From: Gammaproteobacteria bacterium
GTDB taxonomy: Bacteria > Pseudomonadota > Gammaproteobacteria > HK1
Direction: 5' to 3'
DNA: 5,413 nt
Assembly (NCBI GenBank): GCA_020444775.1
Contig: JAGRHX010001281.1
Span: 1 to 5,413 of the forward strand
Shown: piece by piece, positions 1-5,413 of the stretch
Numbering within the stretch: position 1 is the stretch's first letter
Layout of the letters: each line of letters begins with the position of its first letter
Notes under the pieces: model-generated
The model's input: the letters and a program-made list of their open reading frames with translations, nothing else
What the model was told of the DNA's origin: nothing
Database searches by the model: none
Made by a program: the position numbers and the translations under genes

Positions 1-1
1 G

Positions 2-1567
2 GTCTTTGTGGCCTTGATGTCGCCGTCGGTCCCTGCCCAGGTACCCCGAGCGGGGGGCGTTCTGACCTTCGTGGTCGGCAGCAATCTGCCCTCCTTCGAT
101 GCTCACCGCGAGAGCACCTTCGGTGTGATCCATCCGATCCGGCCGTTCTACAGCCTGCTGATCCGGGTCGATCCGGAGAATCCGCAGGCGGCCGACGCCT
201 TCGAATGCGATCTGTGCGAGGGGTCGGTGCCGCGACCAGACGAGGGTGGTACCCGCTATCGCTTCCGTATTCGCCGCGATGTCAGCTTTCACGACGGCAC
301 CGCATTGACGGCGGCAGACGTCAAGGTCTCGCTGGACAAGATCATCTTTCCACCGGAGGGGGTGCCGAGCAGCCGCAAGGCCTTCTTCTCGATGGTCGAA
401 TCGGTGCAGGCGCCGTCCAGCCACGAGCTGCTGATCAAGCTCAAATATCCATCGGCGACCTTCCTGCCTTCGCTGGCCCTGCCGTTCAACTTCATCTACA
501 GCGCGCGCGATCTCAACGAGCACGGTTACGACTGGCCGATGCGTCACGTCAATGGCACCGGGCCGTTCCGCTTCGTCCAGTATCAGCCGGGCGCGTTCGT
601 CGAGGGGCGGCGATACGAGCGCTATCACTTCTCCGGTCGACCCTATCTGGACGGCTTCAGGGCCGTGATCGCGACCAAGACGGCGGTCCGGCTGCAGGCC
701 ATTCGTAGCGGACGAGCCGCGATCGAGTTTCGCGGCTTCTCGCCAAAGGCGCGTGACGAGCTGGTTGAAGCCCTGGGTGACCGGCTCCAGGTGCAGGAGA
801 GCGATTGGAATTGCGGGGTGTACTTCATCTTCAATCACGCCCGGCCACCGTTCGACGACCCGCGCGTTCGCCGTGCCCTGAACCTGGCGGTGGACCGCTG
901 GTCGGGATCGCGCTACCTGTCATCGGTCGCTATCGTCCGCACTCCGGGTGGGATCGTGTTTCCGGGCCATCCGCTGGCGGCCAACCGTGAGGAGCTGATG
1001 CAGCTCGAGGGATTCGGTCCGGACATCGAGCTCAGTCGAGCCCGAGCTCGTGCGCTGCTCGCCGAGGCCGGTCAGTCCGGCCTGAGCCTGACCTTGACCA
1101 ATCGGGCCGTGGATCAGCCCTACAAGGCGTTGGGTGGCTGGCTTACCGACGAATGGCGGCAGATCGGGGTGACCACCCGGCAGCTGATGCTACCAACCGG
1201 GGGCTGGTACCAGAGCCTGCGCCAGACCAAGGACTTCGAGGTGGCCACGGACTTCAACTGTCAGGCCATCATCAATCCGATCGCGGATGTCTCCAAATGG
1301 CTGGGTAGCGCCGGCAACAATCATGCGAACTATCGCGACGAGATGCTGGAGTCGCTGCATGCGCGGCTGCTGCGCACGCCCGATGTCGAGGAGCAACGTC
1401 GGCTGATGCGCCAGTTCGAGCAGCGCGCGGTCAGCGAGATGGCGCACATGGGCCTGACCCTGTGGTGGTACAAGATCAACCCTCACTGGGCCTACGTGAA
1501 AGGCTGGAAGGCGGGCCCCAGTCACTATCTCAATCAGCATCTGGACAACGTCTGGCTGGACCGCTGA
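2..1567 (+). CDS. ABC transporter substrate-binding protein, family 5 (peptide/opine/nickel type), 5'-truncated by window edge
   Basis: Periplasmic binding protein that would capture a solute, typically an oligopeptide or similar small organic molecule, and deliver it to an ABC permease. Residues are counted from the GTG at 8. The family-5 signature lies near residues 82-111 (YRFRIRRDVSFHDGTALTAADV). A GTGPFRF motif is at 183-189, and the FNHARPPFDDPRVRRALNLAVD stretch, where the family usually has 'N...PFDDxRVRxAlxxAiD', is at 275-296. The C-terminal part is tryptophan-rich. The frame is open to the window edge. The first residues (VFVALMSPSVPA, then Q) read like the end of a signal-peptide hydrophobic core with a cleavage site, and no ribosome site fits before GTG 8, so the true start lies upstream. 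The remaining 521 codons are near full family length. No permease or ATPase gene follows: the next gene is convergent. The family call is secure; the ligand is unknown. Confidence 0.93.
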   Translation, partial: VFVALMSPSVPAQVPRAGGVLTFVVGSNLPSFDAHRESTFGVIHPIRPFYSLLIRVDPENPQAADAFECDLCEGSVPRPDEGGTRYRFRIRRDVSFHDGTALTAADVKVSLDKIIFPPEGVPSSRKAFFSMVESVQAPSSHELLIKLKYPSATFLPSLALPFNFIYSARDLNEHGYDWPMRHVNGTGPFRFVQYQPGAFVEGRRYERYHFSGRPYLDGFRAVIATKTAVRLQAIRSGRAAIEFRGFSPKARDELVEALGDRLQVQESDWNCGVYFIFNHARPPFDDPRVRRALNLAVDRWSGSRYLSSVAIVRTPGGIVFPGHPLAANREELMQLEGFGPDIELSRARARALLAEAGQSGLSLTLTNRAVDQPYKALGGWLTDEWRQIGVTTRQLMLPTGGWYQSLRQTKDFEVATDFNCQAIINPIADVSKWLGSAGNNHANYRDEMLESLHARLLRTPDVEEQRRLMRQFEQRAVSEMAHMGLTLWWYKINPHWAYVKGWKAGPSHYLNQHLDNVWLDR

Positions 1568-1600
1568 AGGCATCTGCCAGGCCGGCGTCTACCAGGCCGG
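1568..1600. repeat. Short convergent junction with a 9-bp direct repeat
   Basis: Only 21 bp separate the stop codon of the binding-protein gene from the stop codon (TAG on the - strand, 1589-1591) of the hydrolase gene. CCAGGCCGG occurs at 1577-1585 and again at 1592-1600, 15 bp apart, with the hydrolase stop between the copies. An outer CTGCC (1574-1578) could pair with GGCAG (1608-1612), but the loop is long and there is no T-run on either strand, so I see no standard intrinsic terminator. The repeat may simply be chance in GC-rich DNA. Confidence 0.4.
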
Positions 1601-2470
1601 GCTGTCAGGCAGGAACCGGAATCCGTCACCGGCGCTCACCAGCCGGCCGGCCGAGGGCAACGGGAAGTGCGCCGTCAGGACCAGGATGTCGGTACCGCTA
1701 CAGCTTTGCAGGAACGCTCGCCGGGTCCGCCGCGCGAGCTCGGCATCCTGCTCCGAGGCGGTCACCCAGTCAGGTTGCGCGCATTGCACGGGAGAGTGGA
1801 CGAGGTCGCCGCTCATCACCGCGTGGACGCCGTTGGAGCGCAGTCTGACCATGACATGACCCGTGGTATGACCGGGCGCCGGCTCCAGCCAGACTTCGTC
1901 GTCGAGCTCGAAATCGTCGTTCACCAGCTGTGCGCGTCCCGCCTCGAGCACCGGGAGCACGCTGTCCTGAAGGGCGTGGTGACCGGGGTCGCCTTCGCCG
2001 GCCTGCTGGCGATCACGCAGCTCCCGTTCCGAGAACAGATAGCGGGCCTTGGGAAAGGTGGGCTGCCAGCGGCCATCGACCAGGCGGGTGTTCCAGCCGA
2101 TGTGGTCGGCATGCAGGTGCGTGCAGACCACGTAGTCGATGTCCTCGACGCTCAGGTCGTGCGCGTGCAGGGCGTGCAGATAGCGGTCGTCGTCGCGTTG
2201 ATGCCATTGTGGACGGGTCGGGCGCTGCTTGTGATTACCCACGCAGGTGTCGACGAGGATGGTGTGGTGGGTGGTCCGGATGAGGTAGCTCTGGATGTGC
2301 AACAGCAGCCGGCCGCTGCTCATGTGCATGGCGCCGGTCTCGGTCAACCAGGCACGATGCGCTGCCCAATCCGAGTCGCGTGTTCCGGGGAAGTAGCCCA
2401 GCGGATCGACGGCCGTCACCGACTCGACGATGCGGCGGATCCCCAGCTTGCCAATCTTGCGTTCGTTCAT
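1589..2470 (-). CDS. MBL-fold metallo-hydrolase (COG0491-like)
   Basis: Predicted 293-residue metal-dependent hydrolase of the metallo-beta-lactamase superfamily, without an evident signal peptide, so probably cytoplasmic. The full metal-site set is visible: THLHADHIGW (H118, H120, D122, H123), PGHTTGH (H201), SGDLVH (D222) and TAHFP (H268), which fits a dinuclear, usually zinc, centre. The segment ILVDTCVGNH (71-80) is the usual strand before the active site. Relatives include lactonases, such as quorum-quenching AHL lactonases, and thioesterase-like or other ester hydrolases; nothing here decides the substrate. The start ATG (2470-2468) is chosen because AGGAG lies 7 bases upstream. The frame stays open upstream to about 2644, but that extension is a low-complexity Arg/Gly/Pro run made by the intergenic repeats. 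The gene is divergent from the NIPSNAP gene and convergent with the binding-protein gene. Confidence 0.93.
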   Translation of the reverse strand: MNERKIGKLGIRRIVESVTAVDPLGYFPGTRDSDWAAHRAWLTETGAMHMSSGRLLLHIQSYLIRTTHHTILVDTCVGNHKQRPTRPQWHQRDDDRYLHALHAHDLSVEDIDYVVCTHLHADHIGWNTRLVDGRWQPTFPKARYLFSERELRDRQQAGEGDPGHHALQDSVLPVLEAGRAQLVNDDFELDDEVWLEPAPGHTTGHVMVRLRSNGVHAVMSGDLVHSPVQCAQPDWVTASEQDAELARRTRRAFLQSCSGTDILVLTAHFPLPSAGRLVSAGDGFRFLPDSPAW

Positions 2471-2476
2471 CTTCGG

Positions 2477-2482
2477 TCTCCT
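2477..2482 (-). promoter_or_regulatory. Ribosome binding site of the MBL hydrolase gene
   Basis: On the - strand this reads AGGAGA; the AGGAG core is 7 bases from the ATG at 2470. It decides the start in favour of MNERKIGKLG over longer in-frame options that run into the repeat region. Confidence 0.75.
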
Positions 2483-2527
2483 GTGCCCCCCGCGCGTGCC
2501 CCTGGGCGTGCCCCTGCGCGTGCCTGG
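2483..2527 (+). repeat. Direct repeat cluster 1, about 12-bp period, core GTGCCCCTG
   Basis: Exact GTGCCCCTG cores lie at 2496-2504 and 2508-2516, within 12-bp units GCGTGCCCCTGG and GCGTGCCCCTGC. Degenerate copies flank them: GTGCCCCCC at 2483-2491 and GCGTGCCTGG, two C residues shorter, at 2518-2527. The array sits directly behind the ribosome site of the MBL hydrolase gene, so it would lie in that gene's leader or promoter. It could be an array of protein-binding sites or a slippage-prone minisatellite. Confidence 0.65.
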
Positions 2528-2596
2528 ATGCGGTGCGGGCACTATGATGGGCTCGGCGTCCAGACCTCTGGCTTGTGACCCATCGGCCGGGGATTG

Positions 2597-2629
2597 CCCT
2601 GAAGTACCCCTGAAGTGCCCCTGAAGGCC
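2597..2629 (+). repeat. Direct repeat cluster 2, 11-bp period, unit CCCTGAAGTGC
   Basis: Three contiguous 11-bp units: CCCTGAAGTAC (2597-2607), CCCTGAAGTGC (2608-2618) and CCCTGAAGGCC (2619-2629). Read across unit boundaries they contain GTACCCCTG (2604-2612) and GTGCCCCTG (2615-2623), the latter identical to the core of cluster 1. The array ends 39 bp before the NIPSNAP start codon. The 11-bp period is close to one helical turn, so bound proteins would sit on one face of the DNA. No function is proven. Confidence 0.7.
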
Positions 2630-2656
2630 CCCGATAGAACCCAATCCTCATCCTTC

Positions 2657-2660
2657 GAGG
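2657..2660 (+). promoter_or_regulatory. Ribosome binding site of the NIPSNAP gene
   Basis: GAGG lies 8 bases before the ATG at 2669. It supports the MLYELRTYTL start over an in-frame GTG at 2615, which lies inside the direct repeats. Confidence 0.65.
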
Positions 2661-2668
2661 TATGCAAC

Positions 2669-3304
2669 ATGCTCTACGAGCTTCGAACCTACACTCTACG
2701 TGCTGGCAGCCAACCCATCGTTGCCAAGAACTCCGGCGAGGTCGGGCGCGACATCCGGGGTGACAATTATGGTCGGCTGGAAGGCTACTGGATGACCGAG
2801 ATCGGGCCGCTCAACCAGGTCATGCATCTGTGGAGCTACGAGAGCTTCGACGAGCGTATCCGGCTGCGCACCGAGCTGGGCAAGAACCGGCGCTGGCGAG
2901 AAGAGTACCTGCCGTTGATCCGACCGCACCTGCTTCGCCAGGACATCCGGCTACTGGAGTGCGTGCGGCCGCTACAGTCGGTCAGCGACACCGGCAACAT
3001 CTACGAATACCGCAACTACCGCACCCAGCCCGGCAAGGCGCGCGAATGGGCGAATCTGATCACCGAGGCGATGCCGGTTCGGGAACGGCACTCGAAGAAC
3101 ATCGGCGTGTTCATCACCGAGGCGGGGCAGCCCAACGAGGTCTCGCATCTTTGGGTGTACAAGGACCTCAACGACCGTATGCAGTGTCGAGCCGCGGCCA
3201 ACGCCGATCCGGACTGGCGGGCCTTCCTGAAGCAGTCCGGGCCGATGCTCGACGAGATGCATTCGACGATCCTGGTGCCGGCCGCGCACTCCCCGTTGCG
3301 TTGA
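2669..3304 (+). CDS. NIPSNAP family protein with two tandem NIPSNAP domains
   Basis: Predicted 211-residue soluble protein built from two homologous halves, each a NIPSNAP (ferredoxin-like, dimeric alpha+beta-barrel class) domain. Domain 1 (about 1-100) opens with MLYELRTYTLRAGS and carries NQVMHLWSYESFDER (49-63). Domain 2 (about 110-205) opens with NIYEYRNYRTQPGK and carries NEVSHLWVYKDLNDR (156-170). The second half of each also aligns by eye (RRWREEYLPL against PDWRAFLKQS). The strand pattern E-x-R-x-Y followed later by H-L-W-x-Y is typical of the family. There is no signal peptide or membrane segment. Bacterial NIPSNAP proteins often occur near catabolic genes, but their biochemical role is poorly defined; some barrel relatives are monooxygenases or haem binders. 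The gene is divergent from the MBL hydrolase and convergent, 12 bp apart, with the SDR gene. The family call is secure, the function unknown. Confidence 0.92.
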   Translation: MLYELRTYTLRAGSQPIVAKNSGEVGRDIRGDNYGRLEGYWMTEIGPLNQVMHLWSYESFDERIRLRTELGKNRRWREEYLPLIRPHLLRQDIRLLECVRPLQSVSDTGNIYEYRNYRTQPGKAREWANLITEAMPVRERHSKNIGVFITEAGQPNEVSHLWVYKDLNDRMQCRAAANADPDWRAFLKQSGPMLDEMHSTILVPAAHSPLR

Positions 3305-3307
3305 GGG

Positions 3308-3325
3308 TGGCGCCGGTCAGCGCCA
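3308..3325. other. Small hairpin at the NIPSNAP/SDR convergent junction
   Basis: TGGCGC (3308-3313) and GCGCCA (3320-3325) can form a 6-bp stem with a 6-base loop that includes most of the SDR stop codon (TGA on the - strand, 3317-3319). There is no T-run after it on either strand, so it is not a standard intrinsic terminator, but it could slow or stabilise transcript ends from both sides of this 12-bp gap. Confidence 0.3.
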
Positions 3326-4087
3326 GCCGCCGCCGCCGTTCACGTAGACCGTGTTGGCGGTCATGAAGTCACAGGCGTCCGAGCACATGAACAGCACCAG
3401 CTCGCCGATCTCTTCGGGCTCGCCGAAGCGCTTCATGGGCACGTCACTCTTGAACTTCTCGTAGAGCTCCGCGGAGGTGCCGGCGGCGGCCTGGAAATCG
3501 GTATTGATGGGGCCGGGCGAGATCGACAGACAACGAATGCCCCGGTCGGCGAACTCACGCGCCACGCCCATGGTCATGGTGCGCACCGCGCCCTTGGCCG
3601 AGGCGTAGTGGATGGAGCTGCCGGGGCCACCGCGGTCCGCCGCCATCGAGGCGACGTTGACGATCACGCCACGGCCGCGCTCGAGCATGTGCGGCAGGAC
3701 CGCCTGCATGGCATGGAAGGTGCCGTACACGTTCAGATCGAAGATCTGCTTGATCAGCGTCTCGTCGATGTCCAGGAAGGTCGAGCGTCGGCCCGCCGCG
3801 CCCGCCGAGTTGAACAGGAAGCTCACCTCGCCGAAGGCGTCGATGGCCTTGGCGATCAGATTGTCGATCTGCTTGCGCGAGGTCACGTCACAGCTCACGG
3901 CCAGCGCCTTGGCGCCCTGTTGCACGACCTGGTTGGCGACCCGCTCGGCACCCTCGATGTTGATGTCCGAGACGACCACGTTGGCGCCCTCGCGGGCGAA
4001 GATCAGCGCGGTGGCGCGGCCTATGCCGCTCGCCGCGCCGGTGATGACGATGGTCTTGCCAACGAAATAGTCCGGTGTCTTGGGCAT
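3317..4087 (-). CDS. SDR family NAD(P)-dependent oxidoreductase (classical type)
   Basis: Predicted 256-residue classical short-chain dehydrogenase/reductase, interconverting an alcohol and a ketone with a nicotinamide cofactor in the cytoplasm. Visible motifs: TGAASGIG cofactor loop (16-23), acidic D41 at the end of strand 2 (VVVSDIN), which favours NAD(H) over NADP(H), CDVT (66-69), NSAG (93-96, in place of the usual NNAG), catalytic N119, S147, Y161 and K165 (YASAK), and SPGPINTD (190-197). The C-terminus VNGGGGWR resembles the common 'vDGG' ending. The length is typical. ATG at 4087 is preferred because GGAG (4096-4099 on the - strand) is 8 bases away; a GTG one codon earlier (4090) is only 5 bases away. 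The gene follows the MFS gene by 45 bp on the same strand, probably in one operon. Substrate unknown: related enzymes act on acyl carriers, sugars, steroids or aromatic diols. Confidence 0.94.
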   Translation of the reverse strand: MPKTPDYFVGKTIVITGAASGIGRATALIFAREGANVVVSDINIEGAERVANQVVQQGAKALAVSCDVTSRKQIDNLIAKAIDAFGEVSFLFNSAGAAGRRSTFLDIDETLIKQIFDLNVYGTFHAMQAVLPHMLERGRGVIVNVASMAADRGGPGSSIHYASAKGAVRTMTMGVAREFADRGIRCLSISPGPINTDFQAAAGTSAELYEKFKSDVPMKRFGEPEEIGELVLFMCSDACDFMTANTVYVNGGGGWR

Positions 4088-4095
4088 CACTGCAT

Positions 4096-4099
4096 CTCC
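4096..4099 (-). promoter_or_regulatory. Ribosome binding site of the SDR gene
   Basis: GGAG on the - strand lies in the gap after the MFS stop codon, 8 bases before ATG 4087. The presence of its own site shows that the SDR is translated independently, although it is probably on the same transcript as the MFS gene. Confidence 0.65.
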
Positions 4100-4132
4100 G
4101 GGTACGGGTGACAGGGCTCGTGCTGGTCGATG

Positions 4133-5407
4133 TCAACGGCGCGCCGCGACCACGCGTGGCCGCGGCAGGGCGAAGGCGGCGGCCACGGCGAGCAGCGCGG
4201 CGACGCCGAACAGGCTGTAGACGAGCGTGAAGCTGCCGGTGCTGTCGAAGGTGAAGCCCGCCAGCTCCACCGTGAGTCCGCCGACACCGAGGGCCAGAAC
4301 GAACTTGGCACCATAGGCCAGCGAGCGATATCGGAACGGCGTGTAGCTCGCCACCAGGATGTTCTCGGCGGCGGCGAAGCTGACGTTGAAGAGCATCACC
4401 AGGAAGGCGATGAACAACAGCGTATAGCCGAGCAGGTGGGTGAGCATGAACAGCAGCGGCGCCAGCAGGAACCAGAACAGGATGTAGATGCTGCGTGCCG
4501 AGTAGCGGTCGGCGAGCCAGCCGCCTACCAGGCTGCCCAGTGAGGACAGGCCGATCACCAGTCCCACGTACAGACCGATTCGTGTGTAGCTGGTGGCCAG
4601 GCTCTCGCCCAGGCCCGATTCGAACACCTTCGGCAAGGTGTTGGTGACGCCGGCATAGACGAAGCCGCTGCAGGCCATGGTCAGCGACAGGATCACGAAC
4701 ACCCGCCACATCGCCTGTTTGTCCTGTTCCGGGGTAGGGGTGCGATCCTGCTCGCTGTCGCGCACCGAGCCTCGTGCCCACAGTGCCGCCAGGGCCAGCG
4801 CCGTGAGCAGTGCCAGCCCCCCGGGGATCAGGAACGCCGCACGCCAGGACACGTAGTCGATCATGGCACCGACGAACACCGGCGCCAGGGCGCTGCCCAG
4901 CCCGCCGAAGGCGCCGTTGATACCGAGTGTCATGCCGCGATTGCGCGCGGTCGCGACCAGCCAGGCGATACCGACCGGGTGATAGATCGACGCGAACAGA
5001 CCGATCAGGGTCAGGCCGATGAACAGATCGGCGGTGTCCTCGGCAAGCCCGGTGACCAGCGCGCCGGCGCCGATACCGGCGAAGAACACCACCATCATGC
5101 CGACCTGGCTCCAACGGTCACCGAGCCAGCCGGCCGGCAACGCCGCCACGCCGTACAGGGTCAGCCCCAGGCTCGCGAGCCCCAGCAGCTCGCCGAACGG
5201 CAGGCCGAACACACCCGGCAGATGCAACACCGCGGTCGCGTAGAGAATCGTGAACAGGTGGGTGTAGACATGACCGATGTTGGAGAAGGCGATCGCCGCG
5301 ACGTGCGAGGTGGACCCATCGGCTGCTTCGGTCGCGTCGTCGAGCATCTGCTTGGACGAGGTCTCGGACACGGATGCGGCCATCTGGCCGCTCAATTCGG
5401 ATGCCAT
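4133..5407 (-). CDS. MFS transporter, possibly related to the fosmidomycin-resistance (Fsr) type
   Basis: Predicted 424-residue inner-membrane carrier of the major facilitator superfamily, moving a small molecule with or against an ion gradient. The first ~38 residues are hydrophilic. About twelve hydrophobic segments follow, with a polar central loop at about 211-233 (GSVRDSEQDRTPTPEQDK) separating two six-helix halves. Motif A appears in both halves: GWLGDRWSQ (93-101) and GWLADRYSAR (296-305). An SIYHPVG segment (140-146) in helix 4 resembles a His-Pro motif I associate with Fsr-like efflux carriers; this likeness is from memory. The protein is near full length. The first in-frame ATG is at 5407, but no ribosome site is visible because the window ends 6 bases later and the frame stays open, so the true start could be upstream. 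The SDR gene lies 45 bp downstream. Import or export cannot be decided. Confidence 0.9.
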   Translation of the reverse strand: MASELSGQMAASVSETSSKQMLDDATEAADGSTSHVAAIAFSNIGHVYTHLFTILYATAVLHLPGVFGLPFGELLGLASLGLTLYGVAALPAGWLGDRWSQVGMMVVFFAGIGAGALVTGLAEDTADLFIGLTLIGLFASIYHPVGIAWLVATARNRGMTLGINGAFGGLGSALAPVFVGAMIDYVSWRAAFLIPGGLALLTALALAALWARGSVRDSEQDRTPTPEQDKQAMWRVFVILSLTMACSGFVYAGVTNTLPKVFESGLGESLATSYTRIGLYVGLVIGLSSLGSLVGGWLADRYSARSIYILFWFLLAPLLFMLTHLLGYTLLFIAFLVMLFNVSFAAAENILVASYTPFRYRSLAYGAKFVLALGVGGLTVELAGFTFDSTGSFTLVYSLFGVAALLAVAAAFALPRPRVVAARR

Positions 5408-5413
5408 GGCATT

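Larger units (their letters stand above)
2471..2668. promoter_or_regulatory. Divergent intergenic region between MBL hydrolase and NIPSNAP genes
   Basis: This 198-bp non-coding stretch must hold the promoters of both flanking genes. It contains two direct-repeat clusters (annotated separately), one at each end, and a central section of about 65 bp. The central section has a -10-like TATGAT on the + strand (2543-2548), with no good -35 box 17 bp before it. A second weak -10-like TAGAAC lies at 2635-2640, just after the second repeat cluster. The hexamer GGGCAC (2537-2542) is an inverted copy of the GTGCCC found in the repeats. No regulator gene is adjacent. Promoter assignment is tentative. 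Confidence 0.5.

Noticed and set aside
2537..2552. Sigma-54-like promoter (GGGCAC then GGGC)
   Set aside because: The GG and GC elements are separated by 11 bases rather than the 10 required, and the -12 part lacks TTGC.
1667..2578. Long open frame (303 codons) on the + strand opposite the MBL hydrolase gene
   Set aside because: It lies wholly antisense to a gene with complete catalytic motifs, its translation shows no recognisable motif, and GC-rich codon use commonly leaves such frames open.
2483..2629. Possible CRISPR array
   Set aside because: The repeats are only 11-12 bp, nearly contiguous and have no spacers, and there is no cas gene.
2471..2644. N-terminal extension of the MBL hydrolase through the repeat region
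   Set aside because: The added residues are Arg/Gly/Pro low complexity encoded by the direct repeats, whereas an AGGAG ribosome site sits 7 bases before ATG 2470.
3608..4111. 167-codon open frame on the + strand opposite the SDR gene
   Set aside because: It is fully antisense to an SDR with all catalytic residues and shows no family features.
4137..4146. Perfect 10-bp palindrome CGGCGCGCCG at the 3' end of the MFS gene
   Set aside because: It has no loop and no T-run, lies inside codons, and is expected by chance in such GC-rich DNA.
3888..5114. 408-codon open frame on the - strand overlapping the MFS and SDR genes
   Set aside because: It is a different frame of the same strand over two well-supported genes; the product is Arg/Gly/His-rich with no membrane pattern, a typical high-GC shadow.

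Overview
The window is GC-rich (by eye in the mid-60s percent), densely coding bacterial DNA, with convincing Shine-Dalgarno sequences before three genes. The gene families and codon use fit a Pseudomonadota species, perhaps a gammaproteobacterium. I cannot place it more precisely from sequence alone.

Layout, left to right: (1) the 3' part of a periplasmic solute-binding protein gene of ABC-transporter family 5 on the + strand (to 1567), entering the window already inside its signal peptide; (2) tail-to-tail with it, a metallo-beta-lactamase-fold hydrolase on the - strand (1589-2470); (3) a 198-bp divergent intergenic region (2471-2668) holding two clusters of short GC-rich direct repeats that share the core GTGCCCCTG; (4) a two-domain NIPSNAP protein on the + strand (2669-3304); (5) tail-to-tail with it, a - strand pair, probably one operon, of an MFS transporter (4133-5407) followed 45 bp later by a short-chain dehydrogenase/reductase (3317-4087).

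The set (peptide/opine-type binding protein, MBL hydrolase, NIPSNAP alpha+beta-barrel protein, NAD-type SDR, MFS carrier) looks like part of an accessory locus for uptake, conversion and transport of a small organic molecule. The substrate cannot be read from the sequence, and the genes lie in at least three transcription units. The families are all known. I see no CRISPR, transposase, integrase, tRNA, rRNA or phage gene, and no clear new system. The least explained element is the repeat pair in the divergent intergenic region.
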